Below, piece after piece: positions 1 through 8,629 of a stretch of 64,000 bases of DNA. Source of the stretch: Paenibacillus sp. (GTDB lineage: Bacteria; Bacillota; Bacilli; Paenibacillales; Paenibacillaceae); NCBI GenBank assembly GCA_031254035.1, contig JAIRVF010000053.1, positions 104,952 through 168,951 of the forward strand, written 5' to 3'. Below the pieces are notes generated by a model that saw only the letters and a program-made list of their open reading frames with translations, had not been told where the DNA came from and ran no database searches. The position numbers and the translations under genes are program-made. Positions within the stretch are counted from its first letter, which is position 1; each line of letters opens with the position of its first letter.

Positions 1-7
1 CTGACAT
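1..7 (-). CDS. 5' end of a gene that runs off the left edge
   Basis: On the minus strand an AGGAGG-type ribosome binding site (complement of positions 12-17) is followed after about five bases by ATG at positions 7-5 and then a serine codon. Only two codons lie inside the window, so the product cannot be named. The spacing is typical for this genome. Repeat A copy 1 lies directly upstream. Confidence 0.4.
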
Positions 8-23
8 ATAAACCTCCTGCTCT

Positions 24-124
24 AGGCGCGATCAAAAAATAGTGATTCAGATTCGCCTACAAAATTCCAGTCATCACGCTACTTTCGGCAAATTGAATAG
101 TCTTTTATTTTCTTGATCGCGCCT
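24..124 (+). repeat. Repeat A copy 1, palindromic element of about 100 bp
   Basis: The element begins AGGCGCGATCAAAAAATAG and ends TTTTCTTGATCGCGCCT, so its ends are inverted repeats. Inside it carries a motif like GATTCGCC and, near the other end, CGGCAAATTGAAT. These are diverged copies of the internal arms seen in the other family members at 5951, 13092, 37711 and 49489. It lies between the start of the off-window minus-strand gene and the 3' end of the AIM24-family gene. Confidence 0.85.
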
Positions 125-177
125 CATCAAATGGATAAGGAGATTATATGACAGAAAATGGGGGAACGTATACCCCT

Positions 178-879
178 TTACTTGATAATAATTCCGCCAA
201 AAGGGATCACTTCGCGCAATATCCTTTTCACGATACCGTCCTGATCCATATCCTGTTGCAGGCGATTGCCTTTCTGTCCCGCATGAAAAAGCACCGTACC
301 ATTTCCCGTCATTTTCCAATGGTAATTCATATGCTGGCTGGACAGGGTGTTGCCGTAGACGGTTAAATCCAGTTTAGCGTTTTCGGGATATGCGACGAGG
401 CTGCCCGCATCAACAAACAACGGCTCGGTTGGGTGCAGTTCCGTTTCGTATACCGCACCTTCCGTCAAAAGCCCGATGGTCCCGTTCCCGGAAAATTTCA
501 TTTTCACCGCATCTTTGGTAATAAGCATATTCTTGATCCGCAAAATCCGGCTTGTCATCTCGATTCCCGAACTGTAAAAAAAGATGTTGCGAAAATCATA
601 AAGCAGATCGCTGTTCTCATGCAGGTCCACGATTTTGATGGTAAAACCAGGAGGTAAAGCGGCGGTGAATTGACAAGGTCCAGTCATATCCGCCTGGAGC
701 AGTTTCTTTTTCCGATAGATTCCTTTTACGTCCATCAAGCGGTCGCTGCGGCCTTCGGAAGGCCCACGGTAAACGATAATTTGCTCGGGATGGAGAATAT
801 GCGTAGTTTCGCCTTCGCCAAGCGAAAAATCAACGGCTTGTCCGTTGCCTCCACCGGACTCCCGTATTTCTAGATTCAA
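178..879 (-). CDS. AIM24 family protein (TIGR00266-like)
   Basis: The 233-residue product is rich in short beta strands and has the character of the AIM24/TIGR00266 beta-prism family: phrases such as LFVDAGSLVAYPENAKLDLTV and a glycine-rich C-terminus ending FGGIIIK. The family is widespread in bacteria and has no firmly established biochemical function. I chose the TTG start at 879 because AAGGAGG (888-894) lies eight bases upstream. A longer frame reaching 912 would put its start in front of this site. No membrane segment or signal peptide is visible. The gene stands alone on its strand, with repeat A copy 1 behind its stop codon. Confidence 0.7.
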   Translation of the reverse strand: MNLEIRESGGGNGQAVDFSLGEGETTHILHPEQIIVYRGPSEGRSDRLMDVKGIYRKKKLLQADMTGPCQFTAALPPGFTIKIVDLHENSDLLYDFRNIFFYSSGIEMTSRILRIKNMLITKDAVKMKFSGNGTIGLLTEGAVYETELHPTEPLFVDAGSLVAYPENAKLDLTVYGNTLSSQHMNYHWKMTGNGTVLFHAGQKGNRLQQDMDQDGIVKRILREVIPFGGIIIK

Positions 880-934
880 CGAGAATTCCTCCTTCCTAGA
901 GTAATCCCACAATTCTAATAAGTGAAAAAAATGG

Positions 935-1372
935 CTATTTCCGCAGTCTGCGATTGGAACGCTGCATGGCGAAACGCAAAAGCCGGATTCCGATAAAATA
1001 CCCTGCCACGAGCACGATAACGGTTATCAGCATTGCTTTGAATTTGCGGGCTTTCGCGTCCTTCAGTTCATTTACTTCCTTTAATTGATCAACAGTTTCA
1101 GCAAGCTGTTTGTTCTGCTGGATAAGATTGGCATTCTGCTTCTCGAACGCCTTGGCATTTTCCTTGGCCCGGTCCAGCTCGTCCAGCGTTTGTTGGTAAC
1201 TGTTCTTTAGATCATTAACCTCTCCTGGAAGACCGGAGAATTTCTCTACCCCATTGTAAAAGTCTTGAAAATAGTTCGCACTCGCGAAAGAACCGGCAGA
1301 AAGCAAACCGTAGAGAACCAAAAGGAGCATGCCGATCTTTCGCAAAATATATCGTTTGGTTTGATTATGCAT
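935..1372 (-). CDS. Membrane-anchored coiled-coil protein of unknown function
   Basis: The 145-residue product has a basic N-terminus and a hydrophobic stretch at about residues 10-32 that could be a signal anchor or signal peptide (GMLLLVLYGLLSAGSFASA). A glutamine-, leucine- and lysine-rich coiled coil follows (about 45-105), then a second hydrophobic helix (about 112-132) and an arginine-rich tail. The ATG at 1372 is chosen because a GGGGTGGTGAAA-type site lies just upstream. The reading frame stays open further upstream to 1528 but without a binding site. I do not recognise the family. The layout suggests an exported or membrane-tethered structural protein; this is inference. Confidence 0.55.
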   Translation of the reverse strand: MHNQTKRYILRKIGMLLLVLYGLLSAGSFASANYFQDFYNGVEKFSGLPGEVNDLKNSYQQTLDELDRAKENAKAFEKQNANLIQQNKQLAETVDQLKEVNELKDAKARKFKAMLITVIVLVAGYFIGIRLLRFAMQRSNRRLRK

Positions 1373-1876
1373 AGTTTCACCACCCCTAAAACATTTGCAA
1401 TTATCTCTTATACGGATTACTTTCCGCAAAGTACTCAAAGTTTTATAATTTCTCATAAGAGTAACGTTAACTAGAGCCTCCCGGCTCAGGCCAAATGCGG
1501 AAGCATCGGCATAGGTGATGGTCTCCAAAGTCTGAAATCTATAGGGTTTTGGGATTCTTGCTTGTATAAAGAAAAGAGGGCAGTAAAGAATTTTTTAGAT
1601 AACTGCGCAACAAAAAATTTATTTTCTGCGTATAATTACATAATTCGACAAATATTTTTATGTAGTTCTTATATACTATATGGGTATTGAGTAGGGATTT
1701 TTGCGCATCTGAGCAAAAGCAAGGGGGAGAATTAGTAAATACACGAATATGGTTTTCTACTGTCGAAATTATGCTAACATAAAAGAAATATATCAATGCG
1801 AACATATGCTCCATGACAGAGTGTTGTCAACCAATATTGGTACGATATAGAGATGACAAAAAAAGGGGTGAATTCC
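1373..1876. other. AT-rich intergenic region with divergent promoters
   Basis: This 500 bp stretch is distinctly AT-rich and lies between divergent genes. Short open frames here lack binding sites and plausible composition. Toward the right, TTGTCA (about 1824) and TATAGA about 16 bases downstream form a plausible promoter for the gene at 1877. I see nothing else. Confidence 0.5.
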
Positions 1877-2563
1877 ATGCAGTCAAGTATTCAGGAAAAT
1901 TTTATATGGGACCGCAGTCATATCTTTGCAAGCGGCTCCAATAAAGTCATTTTGTTGGTTGAGTGGTACGGGGGAAACTCCCGCCAATCACGTAAAAGAA
2001 GCACGCCTAAACTGATCGCTCAAGATGTGCAGCTGCATTTATGGCTTGAACCGCAGGTTTCGTTGGTCCGTATTCTTGGAGGGATGGTAGTAGAAAACCT
2101 AGGTCAGTCACTTATGATTCCTCTCGGACATCTGTACGATGGTGTGAAACAATTTCTAGCCATCGAACTTGCTCTTCAGCCCCAAAATGCCGGTATGCAT
2201 GGTGTTCTGTCTGCTCAGTGGAAATACAAGGAGAAGAATAAGGAACGTATTAAGGAACTTCCTGTGAAGGAATTATATATGAATTACACTTATCATACCG
2301 GGCTTCTGCAGCAGCCGGAAAATTTCTATGTGAGAAAACACGTGATGCTTCTGGAAACCCAAACTATTTTGAAGGAGGCCATCCATTTATTTGAAGAGGG
2401 GGATGTGGAGCAGGGGGAGTGGCTGCTGCGCCGAAAAGGGGACGAGATGCTGATCATGGCTGCGCGTTTTACGGATGAACGTCTGCTTGAAGAAGCGGAA
2501 ATGGTTTACCAGCTTAGCGAACATTATGTGGGAACCTATCGAAGCCAAGCCAGCCTGAGTTGA
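1877..2563 (+). CDS. Conserved protein resembling the C-terminal part that follows vWA domains
   Basis: The 228-residue product has a beta-rich N-terminal half (LHLWLEPQVSLVRILGG, IPLGHLYDGVKQFLAIEL) and a helical C-terminal half with a repeat-like pattern (ILKEAIHLFEEGDVEQGEWLLRR). That arrangement resembles the region downstream of the vWA domain in Firmicute vWA proteins, where a beta sandwich is followed by paired helices. No vWA metal site (DxSxS) is present, so this would be a stand-alone version. The start is ATG 1877 after AAAAGGGGTG; an upstream in-frame ATG at 1853 lacks a site. A terminator overlaps the stop codon. Confidence 0.45.
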   Translation: MQSSIQENFIWDRSHIFASGSNKVILLVEWYGGNSRQSRKRSTPKLIAQDVQLHLWLEPQVSLVRILGGMVVENLGQSLMIPLGHLYDGVKQFLAIELALQPQNAGMHGVLSAQWKYKEKNKERIKELPVKELYMNYTYHTGLLQQPENFYVRKHVMLLETQTILKEAIHLFEEGDVEQGEWLLRRKGDEMLIMAARFTDERLLEEAEMVYQLSEHYVGTYRSQASLS

Positions 2564-2593
2564 GCCTGAAGCAAGAACAGGGCTGGGTTTTTT
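2550..2593 (+). terminator. Rho-independent terminator overlapping the preceding stop codon
   Basis: CCAGCC (2550-2555) pairs with GGCTGG (2581-2586), with a smaller inner stem possible, followed by a run of six T. It begins inside the last codons of the upstream gene. Confidence 0.65.
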
Positions 2594-2682
2594 AGGCAGG
2601 ATTCACTTTGCTACAAGTCGAATGGACTACATCACGCAAGTTAAAATGAGTCTAATTTACTGTATGAGCTAGGAGAATCCAC

Positions 2683-3132
2683 ATGACTGACAGATTAATC
2701 CGGTTAATGCGCATCATCACTCTCGTCCAAGCCAAACCTGGCATTCTGGCCAGAGAACTAGCAGATAGGTGCAGCATTACTGAACGGACCATTTATCGTG
2801 ATATGGAAGCTTTGAGCTCCATGCACATACCCATAACCCATCTCGGATATGGAAAGGGATATCAGTTTATCGGCAGCTTTGCCTTGTATCCATTCGATTG
2901 GACAGAAGAAGAGGCGGAGTCCTTTAAGGCTTTGGCCAAGGTGATGAATCAGGTCAAACCTCTGCTGCCCGTGGGGTTCGAAGAAGCCTATGAAAAGGTT
3001 ATGGCAGCCCACCATAAACAACGGATCGAGCGTATGGTAACAAAACTTCATGAAATTGGTACCCCTTTGCCGGGAAAACCTGCCCGAAAATCAGTAGCAG
3101 AGGAAGAGTCTCAGTATCTGATGCCGATTTAG
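2683..3132 (+). CDS. DeoR/YafY-type HTH transcriptional regulator, short form
   Basis: Residues 1-60 form a winged helix-turn-helix of the HTH_11 type (ILARELADRCSITERTIYRDMEAL), as in YafY-like and DeoR-like regulators. The remaining 90 residues contain a piece (GYQFIGSFALYPFDWTEEEAESFKAL) resembling the linker that leads into the WYL domain, but the protein ends at 149 residues and lacks WYL itself. It may sense its ligand through the short helical tail or simply be a truncated family member. AGGAGA lies upstream of the ATG. No partner gene is obvious and it stands alone. Confidence 0.65.
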   Translation: MTDRLIRLMRIITLVQAKPGILARELADRCSITERTIYRDMEALSSMHIPITHLGYGKGYQFIGSFALYPFDWTEEEAESFKALAKVMNQVKPLLPVGFEEAYEKVMAAHHKQRIERMVTKLHEIGTPLPGKPARKSVAEEESQYLMPI

Positions 3133-3869
3133 CTTATAATCTTATCATCAACAAATCATCCAGGCTGATACGATGTTCCGGATTAAAATGAGCTCCTATA
3201 CGGCAAGATCGCCCTTATATCCTTGTTTCCTGGCAACTAGCGATTTAATTTGGTTGGACGGGACCACATACAGGGGAACGTATACCTCCCGAATAAAACA
3301 ATTCGAGCAGTCGTAGTACTGAATGATGTCTTTATAAGAGTACATACCAACAATCAAAAGCAAGAGTGGCAAGAGCATTTTCGAGTAAAGAAACAGGATG
3401 AACCGGTTGGATTTAGGAGTTGGCTTTCTGAGTTCGAATCAAAAGCAGAGAATATAGAACCTGTCCAATATCATGGGAAATGATGAAACACGAATTTTTA
3501 AAAATGGCTAGCGGTATAAGAATGAACTAAGACTCCCACTTTAGTGCTTCACCTTGGCATAGATATACTGGCATATACCTTCAGAAGCCGACATGCTCGC
3601 CTGAGTCTCTGGCTGACTTCTGCTATTTATAATACCTTCATGGGTCTAGCGCAGGCCCGATCCCCTTCTTTAACACGTTCTCCTAGCATTTATGAACAAA
3701 ATTTTGTCAGCAACTTCAGATTATAGCCCGGGAAATGATTTACTTTTTTCGCTTAAATGCTGAAATAATTTGTTGTGAAGGCCAATGATGTTCCGTTTCC
3801 TTATGTTGGGTTTATATGTTAAAATTTATAAAAGTGGCAAGTTAAAAACTGGAAGCGGGGGAATCGACG
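3133..3869. other. Intergenic region without a convincing gene
   Basis: This stretch of about 740 bp has only short open frames on both strands (for example 3196-3378 minus and 3250-3483 plus), none with a ribosome binding site or recognisable product. The minus frame begins with a hydrophobic run and could be the remnant of a membrane protein, but this is weak. The last 60 bases (TTAAAAT/TATAAA) are AT-rich and may hold the promoter of the penicillin-binding protein gene. Confidence 0.4.
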
Positions 3870-5969
3870 TTGCGTTTGTTTATGTCCGGAAAATCTCCAG
3901 AAGAAGAGGAAGCCGAAAGCAAAAAAAGTTTGAATTTGCGGATTAATATATTTTTCTTTAGTACATTTATCATTTTTTGTGTAGTGATTGTTCGACTTGC
4001 CTACATTCAGTTTGTTTGGCCACAGACTTTGACGGAAAGTGAGGCCAACCAGAATACGAAAAATATTCCCCTTCCGCCGGACCGCGGAAACATACTTGAT
4101 GCTACCGGGATTAAGTTGGCATATTCGAAGCCGGCTGAATCTCTTTATATTACGTTGCAGAAGGATTACAGCAAAAAGACGGACATTGGGAAGAAAAACC
4201 GTCCCGAAGCGGAGAAGATGGCTGAACAGATGGCATCCGTATTCAAACGTCTCAGGAACCCGAATACGCTGCCGATGACCAAAGATGAAATTATAGATGC
4301 GATGGACCTGGAATCCAAGAAGGATAACGGCTATTTGCCCCGGCGTATCGAAATTGATTTGAACCAGAAAGAGATTCAATATTTCATGGAACATAAATCC
4401 GAGTTTCCGGGCATTGAAATCATTGAAGAAACGATTCGGCAGTATGATCCCGATACGGTAGCCGTACAGACTGTGGGATATATCAAATCATTCAAGCGGA
4501 CGGAAAGCTTGAAAGCCTATAACATAGCGCGGCAGGAAAGCAATGACGGCACGAAGCCGGACGAAACGTATACGAGGGATGAACTTGTCGGTTTTGATGG
4601 CATCGAGCTGTCTTTTCAGGATGAATTGAGAGGGAAAAACGGATACAAGGTCACGGCGATCAGCCCGGGGAATATCCCGGAAGAAGTGTTGGATATCGTG
4701 CCGCCGGTCAAAGGAAATGATGTGTGGCTGACGATCAATAAAGAAGTTCAGCTGAAATCGGAACAGGCGATCAAGGATCAGTTGGATTGGCTCCATACCC
4801 ATTCGGTATCCGGCAAAACGCATCCTGAGGCTGTAACTGGCTACGCGGTAGCGATGGAGGTCGACACAGGCAATGTCGTGGCAATGGCCAGCATTCCCGA
4901 TTACGATACGAATATATGGAAGACCGGTTGGGCCTCGACGGATGACTTCAAAAAACTGAACGATAACTATCAAAATGGGGCCATTACTCCGCTGATCTCC
5001 GGCAAGTCGAAACATAAGTTTGATTCTGCTGTTTTGCTCGGATCGACGATTAAACCGCTGAGCGTGCTCATCGGGTTAAACGAGAAGCTTTTTACGACGA
5101 CAACGACATATAATGACACAGGGGTTACCTATTTCGGGAAGGAGCAAAAACCTGTTCGCAATTCAGGGGGACACCCCTACGGTTCTTTCAAGACGCCTGC
5201 CGATGCCATTGAGAAGTCTTCCAACGTGTTTATGGTCGATATGGTAGGTAACAGTTTATATAAAAAGTATGGGAATGAAGGTGTCAATAAATGGGATCGG
5301 TATATGAAAGAATTTGGGCTGGGCGTATCGACAGGGATTGATCTTCCAAGAGAGTATCTGGGGACAATCGATTATAGACCTGCTGAAGGCAAAAAGAATA
5401 CGATCGGCAGCCCGCAGGCTGCGCTTGTCTACGCGTCATTCGGCCAAGGCGGTAAATATACGCCGCTGCAGCTGGCCCAGTATACCGCTACGCTTGCCAA
5501 TGATGGAGAGCGCATCAAGCCGAAAATCGTAAGCAAAATTACAGATGCAAGTGGCAAAGTTGTACAACAAAGCAAACGCGAAGTATTAAATACCATCAAA
5601 CTCGATCCTTCTTATTGGAAGCTGGTTCGAAAAGGGATGAATACGAAAATAGAAACAGCATTTGCCGGATTTCCCTACGATTTTGCTAGAAAAACCGGTA
5701 CATCGCAGCAGGATGCAGGGCGAGACGGGCTTATCGACAATGGTGTATTTATCGCCTATGCCCCGCGCAACCATCCGAAGTTGGCCGTAGCCGTCGTCAT
5801 TCCGGAAGGCGGTTTCGGCGCAAACAGTGCCGCCCCTGTTGCGCGCAAAATATTTGATGCGTATGATTGGGAATACGGACTGGATGGCGTTCCGAAAAAG
5901 CAGCTTCAGAATCAAAATGCGGTGGATGAAGCCGGAAAAGGAAACGATCAAGCGCGATCAAAAAAATAA
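3870..5969 (+). CDS. Class B penicillin-binding protein (transpeptidase), first of two paralogues
   Basis: This monofunctional D,D-transpeptidase cross-links peptidoglycan outside the membrane. A short cytoplasmic tail is followed by one signal-anchor helix (about 27-50), a PBP dimerisation domain and the transpeptidase domain. The catalytic signatures are STIK (Ser392), SSN (450-452) and KTG (from Lys608). There is no glycosyltransferase and no PASTA domain. The start is TTG 3870, preceded by GGGGGA at 3856-3861. The protein resembles the PBP2 group needed for cell elongation or spore wall in Bacillus; which role applies here cannot be told. The last residues QARSKK and the stop codon come from repeat A copy 2. 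A paralogue follows. Confidence 0.88.
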   Translation: MRLFMSGKSPEEEEAESKKSLNLRINIFFFSTFIIFCVVIVRLAYIQFVWPQTLTESEANQNTKNIPLPPDRGNILDATGIKLAYSKPAESLYITLQKDYSKKTDIGKKNRPEAEKMAEQMASVFKRLRNPNTLPMTKDEIIDAMDLESKKDNGYLPRRIEIDLNQKEIQYFMEHKSEFPGIEIIEETIRQYDPDTVAVQTVGYIKSFKRTESLKAYNIARQESNDGTKPDETYTRDELVGFDGIELSFQDELRGKNGYKVTAISPGNIPEEVLDIVPPVKGNDVWLTINKEVQLKSEQAIKDQLDWLHTHSVSGKTHPEAVTGYAVAMEVDTGNVVAMASIPDYDTNIWKTGWASTDDFKKLNDNYQNGAITPLISGKSKHKFDSAVLLGSTIKPLSVLIGLNEKLFTTTTTYNDTGVTYFGKEQKPVRNSGGHPYGSFKTPADAIEKSSNVFMVDMVGNSLYKKYGNEGVNKWDRYMKEFGLGVSTGIDLPREYLGTIDYRPAEGKKNTIGSPQAALVYASFGQGGKYTPLQLAQYTATLANDGERIKPKIVSKITDASGKVVQQSKREVLNTIKLDPSYWKLVRKGMNTKIETAFAGFPYDFARKTGTSQQDAGRDGLIDNGVFIAYAPRNHPKLAVAVVIPEGGFGANSAAPVARKIFDAYDWEYGLDGVPKKQLQNQNAVDEAGKGNDQARSKK

Positions 5970-6051
5970 TAGATCATTCGATTTGCCGAAAGTAGCCTAA
6001 AGATGGGCGGTTTTCGTGCAAATCTGATTCACAATTTATTTGATCGCGCCT
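5951..6051 (-). repeat. Repeat A copy 2, overlaps the end of the first PBP gene
   Basis: This copy reads AGCGCGATCAAAAAAATAA at the left and TTTGATCGCGCCT at the right. Its inner arms (ATTCGATTTGCCG and GTGCAAATCTGATTCAC) are in the opposite order to copies 3, 5 and 6, so it is inserted in reverse. Its first 19 bases are read as the last codons and the TAA stop of the upstream gene. Confidence 0.88.
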
Positions 6052-6073
6052 AATAAACAGCATTAAGTTATGT

Positions 6074-6110
6074 GCGGCAGATCAGGGTCCTCCTCCTGGT
6101 CTGCCGCTTT
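6074..6110 (+). terminator. Terminator after the first PBP gene
   Basis: GCGGCAGATCAGG pairs with CCTGGTCTGCCGC around a TCCTC-type loop, followed by TTTG. It separates the two PBP genes, which suggests separate transcripts. Confidence 0.75.
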
Positions 6111-6322
6111 GTCATGTGGCCTTGAAAACAACCAGTCTGTAAGGATAAGTTCGCGGGAATTAGGCCTTTACGGCAATGGAAGCGCTATACCGCCATAAGT
6201 TTTCTTGTTCAAATTAAGTCGAACTTTAGCGAAAGATGCCGAGAGCCCTCATCTGTGCTAAAATATCAATGTTGTTTTGATTTCACACAGCTTACATTGT
6301 TAGGCAGAGAGGGGGGAAGCCG

Positions 6323-8389
6323 GTGAGCGATTATACACCGGACCATCCAGAACAGGAGGAAACGAAGAAAAAGGGCAATTTGAACCTAAGAATCAACCTG
6401 TTCTTTTTCAGTACATTTATCATCTTTTGCGTCATCATTATCAGACTTGCTATTTTGCAGTTTGTCGAAGGCCCTACCCTTTCGGAGATGGCGTCCAGCA
6501 ATATCGTCAAGGATGTCCCACTTCCGCCAATCCGCGGTACCATTTATGATGCAGCAGGCGTCAAGTTGGCGTTCTCGACACCAACACAATCGCTTTATTT
6601 CACTTTGATGAAGGATTACAGCGAAAAGAATGGAAGTAAAAACCGTCCTGAAGCTGAGCAAATTGCGCAGCGTCTTTTGGAGGTATTTGATAAATACGGG
6701 GATCCGAATGGTGAAAAAATGACCAAGCAGGATATCATTGACGCCATGGATCTGGACTACAAGAAATATTCCGGTTATTCTCCGCGGAGAATCAAAATGG
6801 GACTCACGAACAAGGAAATTGCTTACTTCAGCGAGCATAAATCCGATTTTCCCGGCATTGCCATCGAAGAGGAGAGCGTCCGCAATTATGATCCGGATAC
6901 GGTAGCTGTGCAAACTATCGGGTATATCCGTACATTCAGCGGTTCGAAAAGCTTGAGCAAATACAAGGGGATCGACGAAACACAGCGCAAAGTAGATGTC
7001 GTCAATGATCCGGGGCTACTTTACACGGAGCCGGAATTTGTCGGATTTGATGGTTTGGAACTGATGTATCAGGACGAGCTTCGCGGCCAGAATGGATACA
7101 AAAAGGTTCCGATCAATCCCCGTAACATGCCGGAGGGTGTAGATGAAATCGTTCCGCCAGTGAAAGGGAACAATATTTACTCTACGATCAATAAAGAAGT
7201 TCAGCTTGCTTCAGAAAAGGCGATCACGGATCAGTTGAGCTGGCTTCACAGCAATGCGGTTTCCGGCAGAACCCATCCAAATGCAACCACTGGTTTTGCT
7301 GTGGCGATGGAAGTTAAGACAGGTAATGTTGTTGCTATGGCCAGCATGCCAGATTATGATCCGAATATTTGGCAGACAGGCAGTGTAACGCCAGACAACT
7401 GGAAGAAAATCCAGAACATTTATATGAATGGTACGATCCGTTCATTTAACCCCGGGAAAAAGGGTGACCATCCGGAGTCCGTCGTGCTTTTGGGTTCGAC
7501 TCAAAAGCCGCTCAGCGTACTCTTGGCTTTAAATGAGGGTCTCATTACACCCAATACGTATTACCAAGATAGGGGCGCTGCTTATTTCGGTAAAGAAGGC
7601 CATCAAGCCCGCGTACAAAACTCGGGGGGGCATGTGTACGGCTCAATGGATCCGGCACGGGCTATCGAGAAGTCTTCCAATGCATTTATGGTCGATATGA
7701 TCGGGAGCAGACTCTATAATAAATACAAGGATCAGAGCATCAGTAAATGGGACGAATACATGACCAAGTTTGGTCTTGGCGTCCTGACGGAAAGTGGTCT
7801 TCCGGGGGAATGGAAGGGACGCAAGGAGTATACGAACATCAAGCAGGCGGGGAGTACACTATCTGCGATGGCCTACGCATCTTTCGGCCAGCAGGGGAAA
7901 TATACGACCCTTCAACTGGCGCAGTATACCGCGATGCTGGCTAACGAAGGCAAGCGGATGAAACCGCAGCTTGTTAGCAAAATATCCGATGAGAATGGAA
8001 ATATAGTCAAGACCTTCAAGCCTGAGGTTCTTAACACGGTGCAATTCCCTAAATCTTATTGGGATGTAATTCGTCGCGGGATGAAAAGTGAAGTATCCGC
8101 ATTTGGCGATTTCCCGTACGCCTTTGCGCGTAAGACGGGGACATCGACGCAGCAGGTTGGACATCAGCTCGTGGATAACGGCGTATTCATCGCCTATGCG
8201 CCACGTGAAAACCCGGTGTTGGCCGTAGCCGTCATGATTCCGGAGGGAGGTTTCGGTTCGCAAAGCGCTGCGCCGGTCGCCCGGAAAATATTCGACGCTT
8301 ATGACAAGGTATGCGGACTGGACGGCGTTCCTAAGGGCAATACGAACACAGATACCAACAAAACCGACAGCACGGCTGGAAATAATTAA
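6323..8389 (+). CDS. Class B penicillin-binding protein, second paralogue
   Basis: The 688-residue product aligns along its whole length with the preceding gene product: the same signal anchor (LNLRINLFFFSTFIIFC), the same PBP dimer domain, and the same transpeptidase domain with STQK (Ser392), SSN (451-453) and KTG (Lys604). It is also a single-function transpeptidase without PASTA domains. The start is GTG 6323 with GGGGGGAA just upstream. Differences cluster in the region between the anchor and the dimer domain and in the hydrophilic, Asn/Thr-rich C-terminal tail. A tandem duplication is the simplest explanation. The two proteins may act at different growth stages. Confidence 0.88.
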   Translation: MSDYTPDHPEQEETKKKGNLNLRINLFFFSTFIIFCVIIIRLAILQFVEGPTLSEMASSNIVKDVPLPPIRGTIYDAAGVKLAFSTPTQSLYFTLMKDYSEKNGSKNRPEAEQIAQRLLEVFDKYGDPNGEKMTKQDIIDAMDLDYKKYSGYSPRRIKMGLTNKEIAYFSEHKSDFPGIAIEEESVRNYDPDTVAVQTIGYIRTFSGSKSLSKYKGIDETQRKVDVVNDPGLLYTEPEFVGFDGLELMYQDELRGQNGYKKVPINPRNMPEGVDEIVPPVKGNNIYSTINKEVQLASEKAITDQLSWLHSNAVSGRTHPNATTGFAVAMEVKTGNVVAMASMPDYDPNIWQTGSVTPDNWKKIQNIYMNGTIRSFNPGKKGDHPESVVLLGSTQKPLSVLLALNEGLITPNTYYQDRGAAYFGKEGHQARVQNSGGHVYGSMDPARAIEKSSNAFMVDMIGSRLYNKYKDQSISKWDEYMTKFGLGVLTESGLPGEWKGRKEYTNIKQAGSTLSAMAYASFGQQGKYTTLQLAQYTAMLANEGKRMKPQLVSKISDENGNIVKTFKPEVLNTVQFPKSYWDVIRRGMKSEVSAFGDFPYAFARKTGTSTQQVGHQLVDNGVFIAYAPRENPVLAVAVMIPEGGFGSQSAAPVARKIFDAYDKVCGLDGVPKGNTNTDTNKTDSTAGNN

Positions 8390-8427
8390 AAATTGGCAGC
8401 TTACCGTTTATAATCCAGCAACATGAG

Positions 8428-8460
8428 GGGCAGGCTCCGGGGAAATCCGGACCTGCCCTT
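8428..8460 (+). terminator. Terminator after the second PBP gene
   Basis: GGGCAGGCTCCGG pairs with CCGGACCTGCCC around a short AAAT loop. The following T run is poor (TTGCC), so it may be weak or act as an RNA stabiliser. Confidence 0.6.
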
Positions 8461-8629
8461 GCCATGTGTGCTTCCAATCTTTGACCAGCACGTGCTAATA
8501 GAATTCCAGACGATAGCGGCCGAAAACCCCTTTTTGAACAACCTTTTTTGTCGCCCTCTCTGGCTTTATGGTAAAATATCGATATGTGTGCGTGAATCGT
8601 GAAAATGAGAACAAGTAAGGAGGAGCAGC

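Noticed and set aside
1539-1814. Open frame of 91 codons in the AT-rich gap
   Set aside because: AT-rich chance frame without binding site or conserved pattern.
3196-3378. Minus-strand frame of 60 codons with a hydrophobic start
   Set aside because: No binding site and no recognised family; may be a remnant, but the sequence does not support calling a gene.
8529-8545. CCTTTTTGAACAACCTTTTT resembling one end of repeat B
   Set aside because: Matches about 15 bases of one end only; no other part of the element is present, so it may be chance or a very old remnant.
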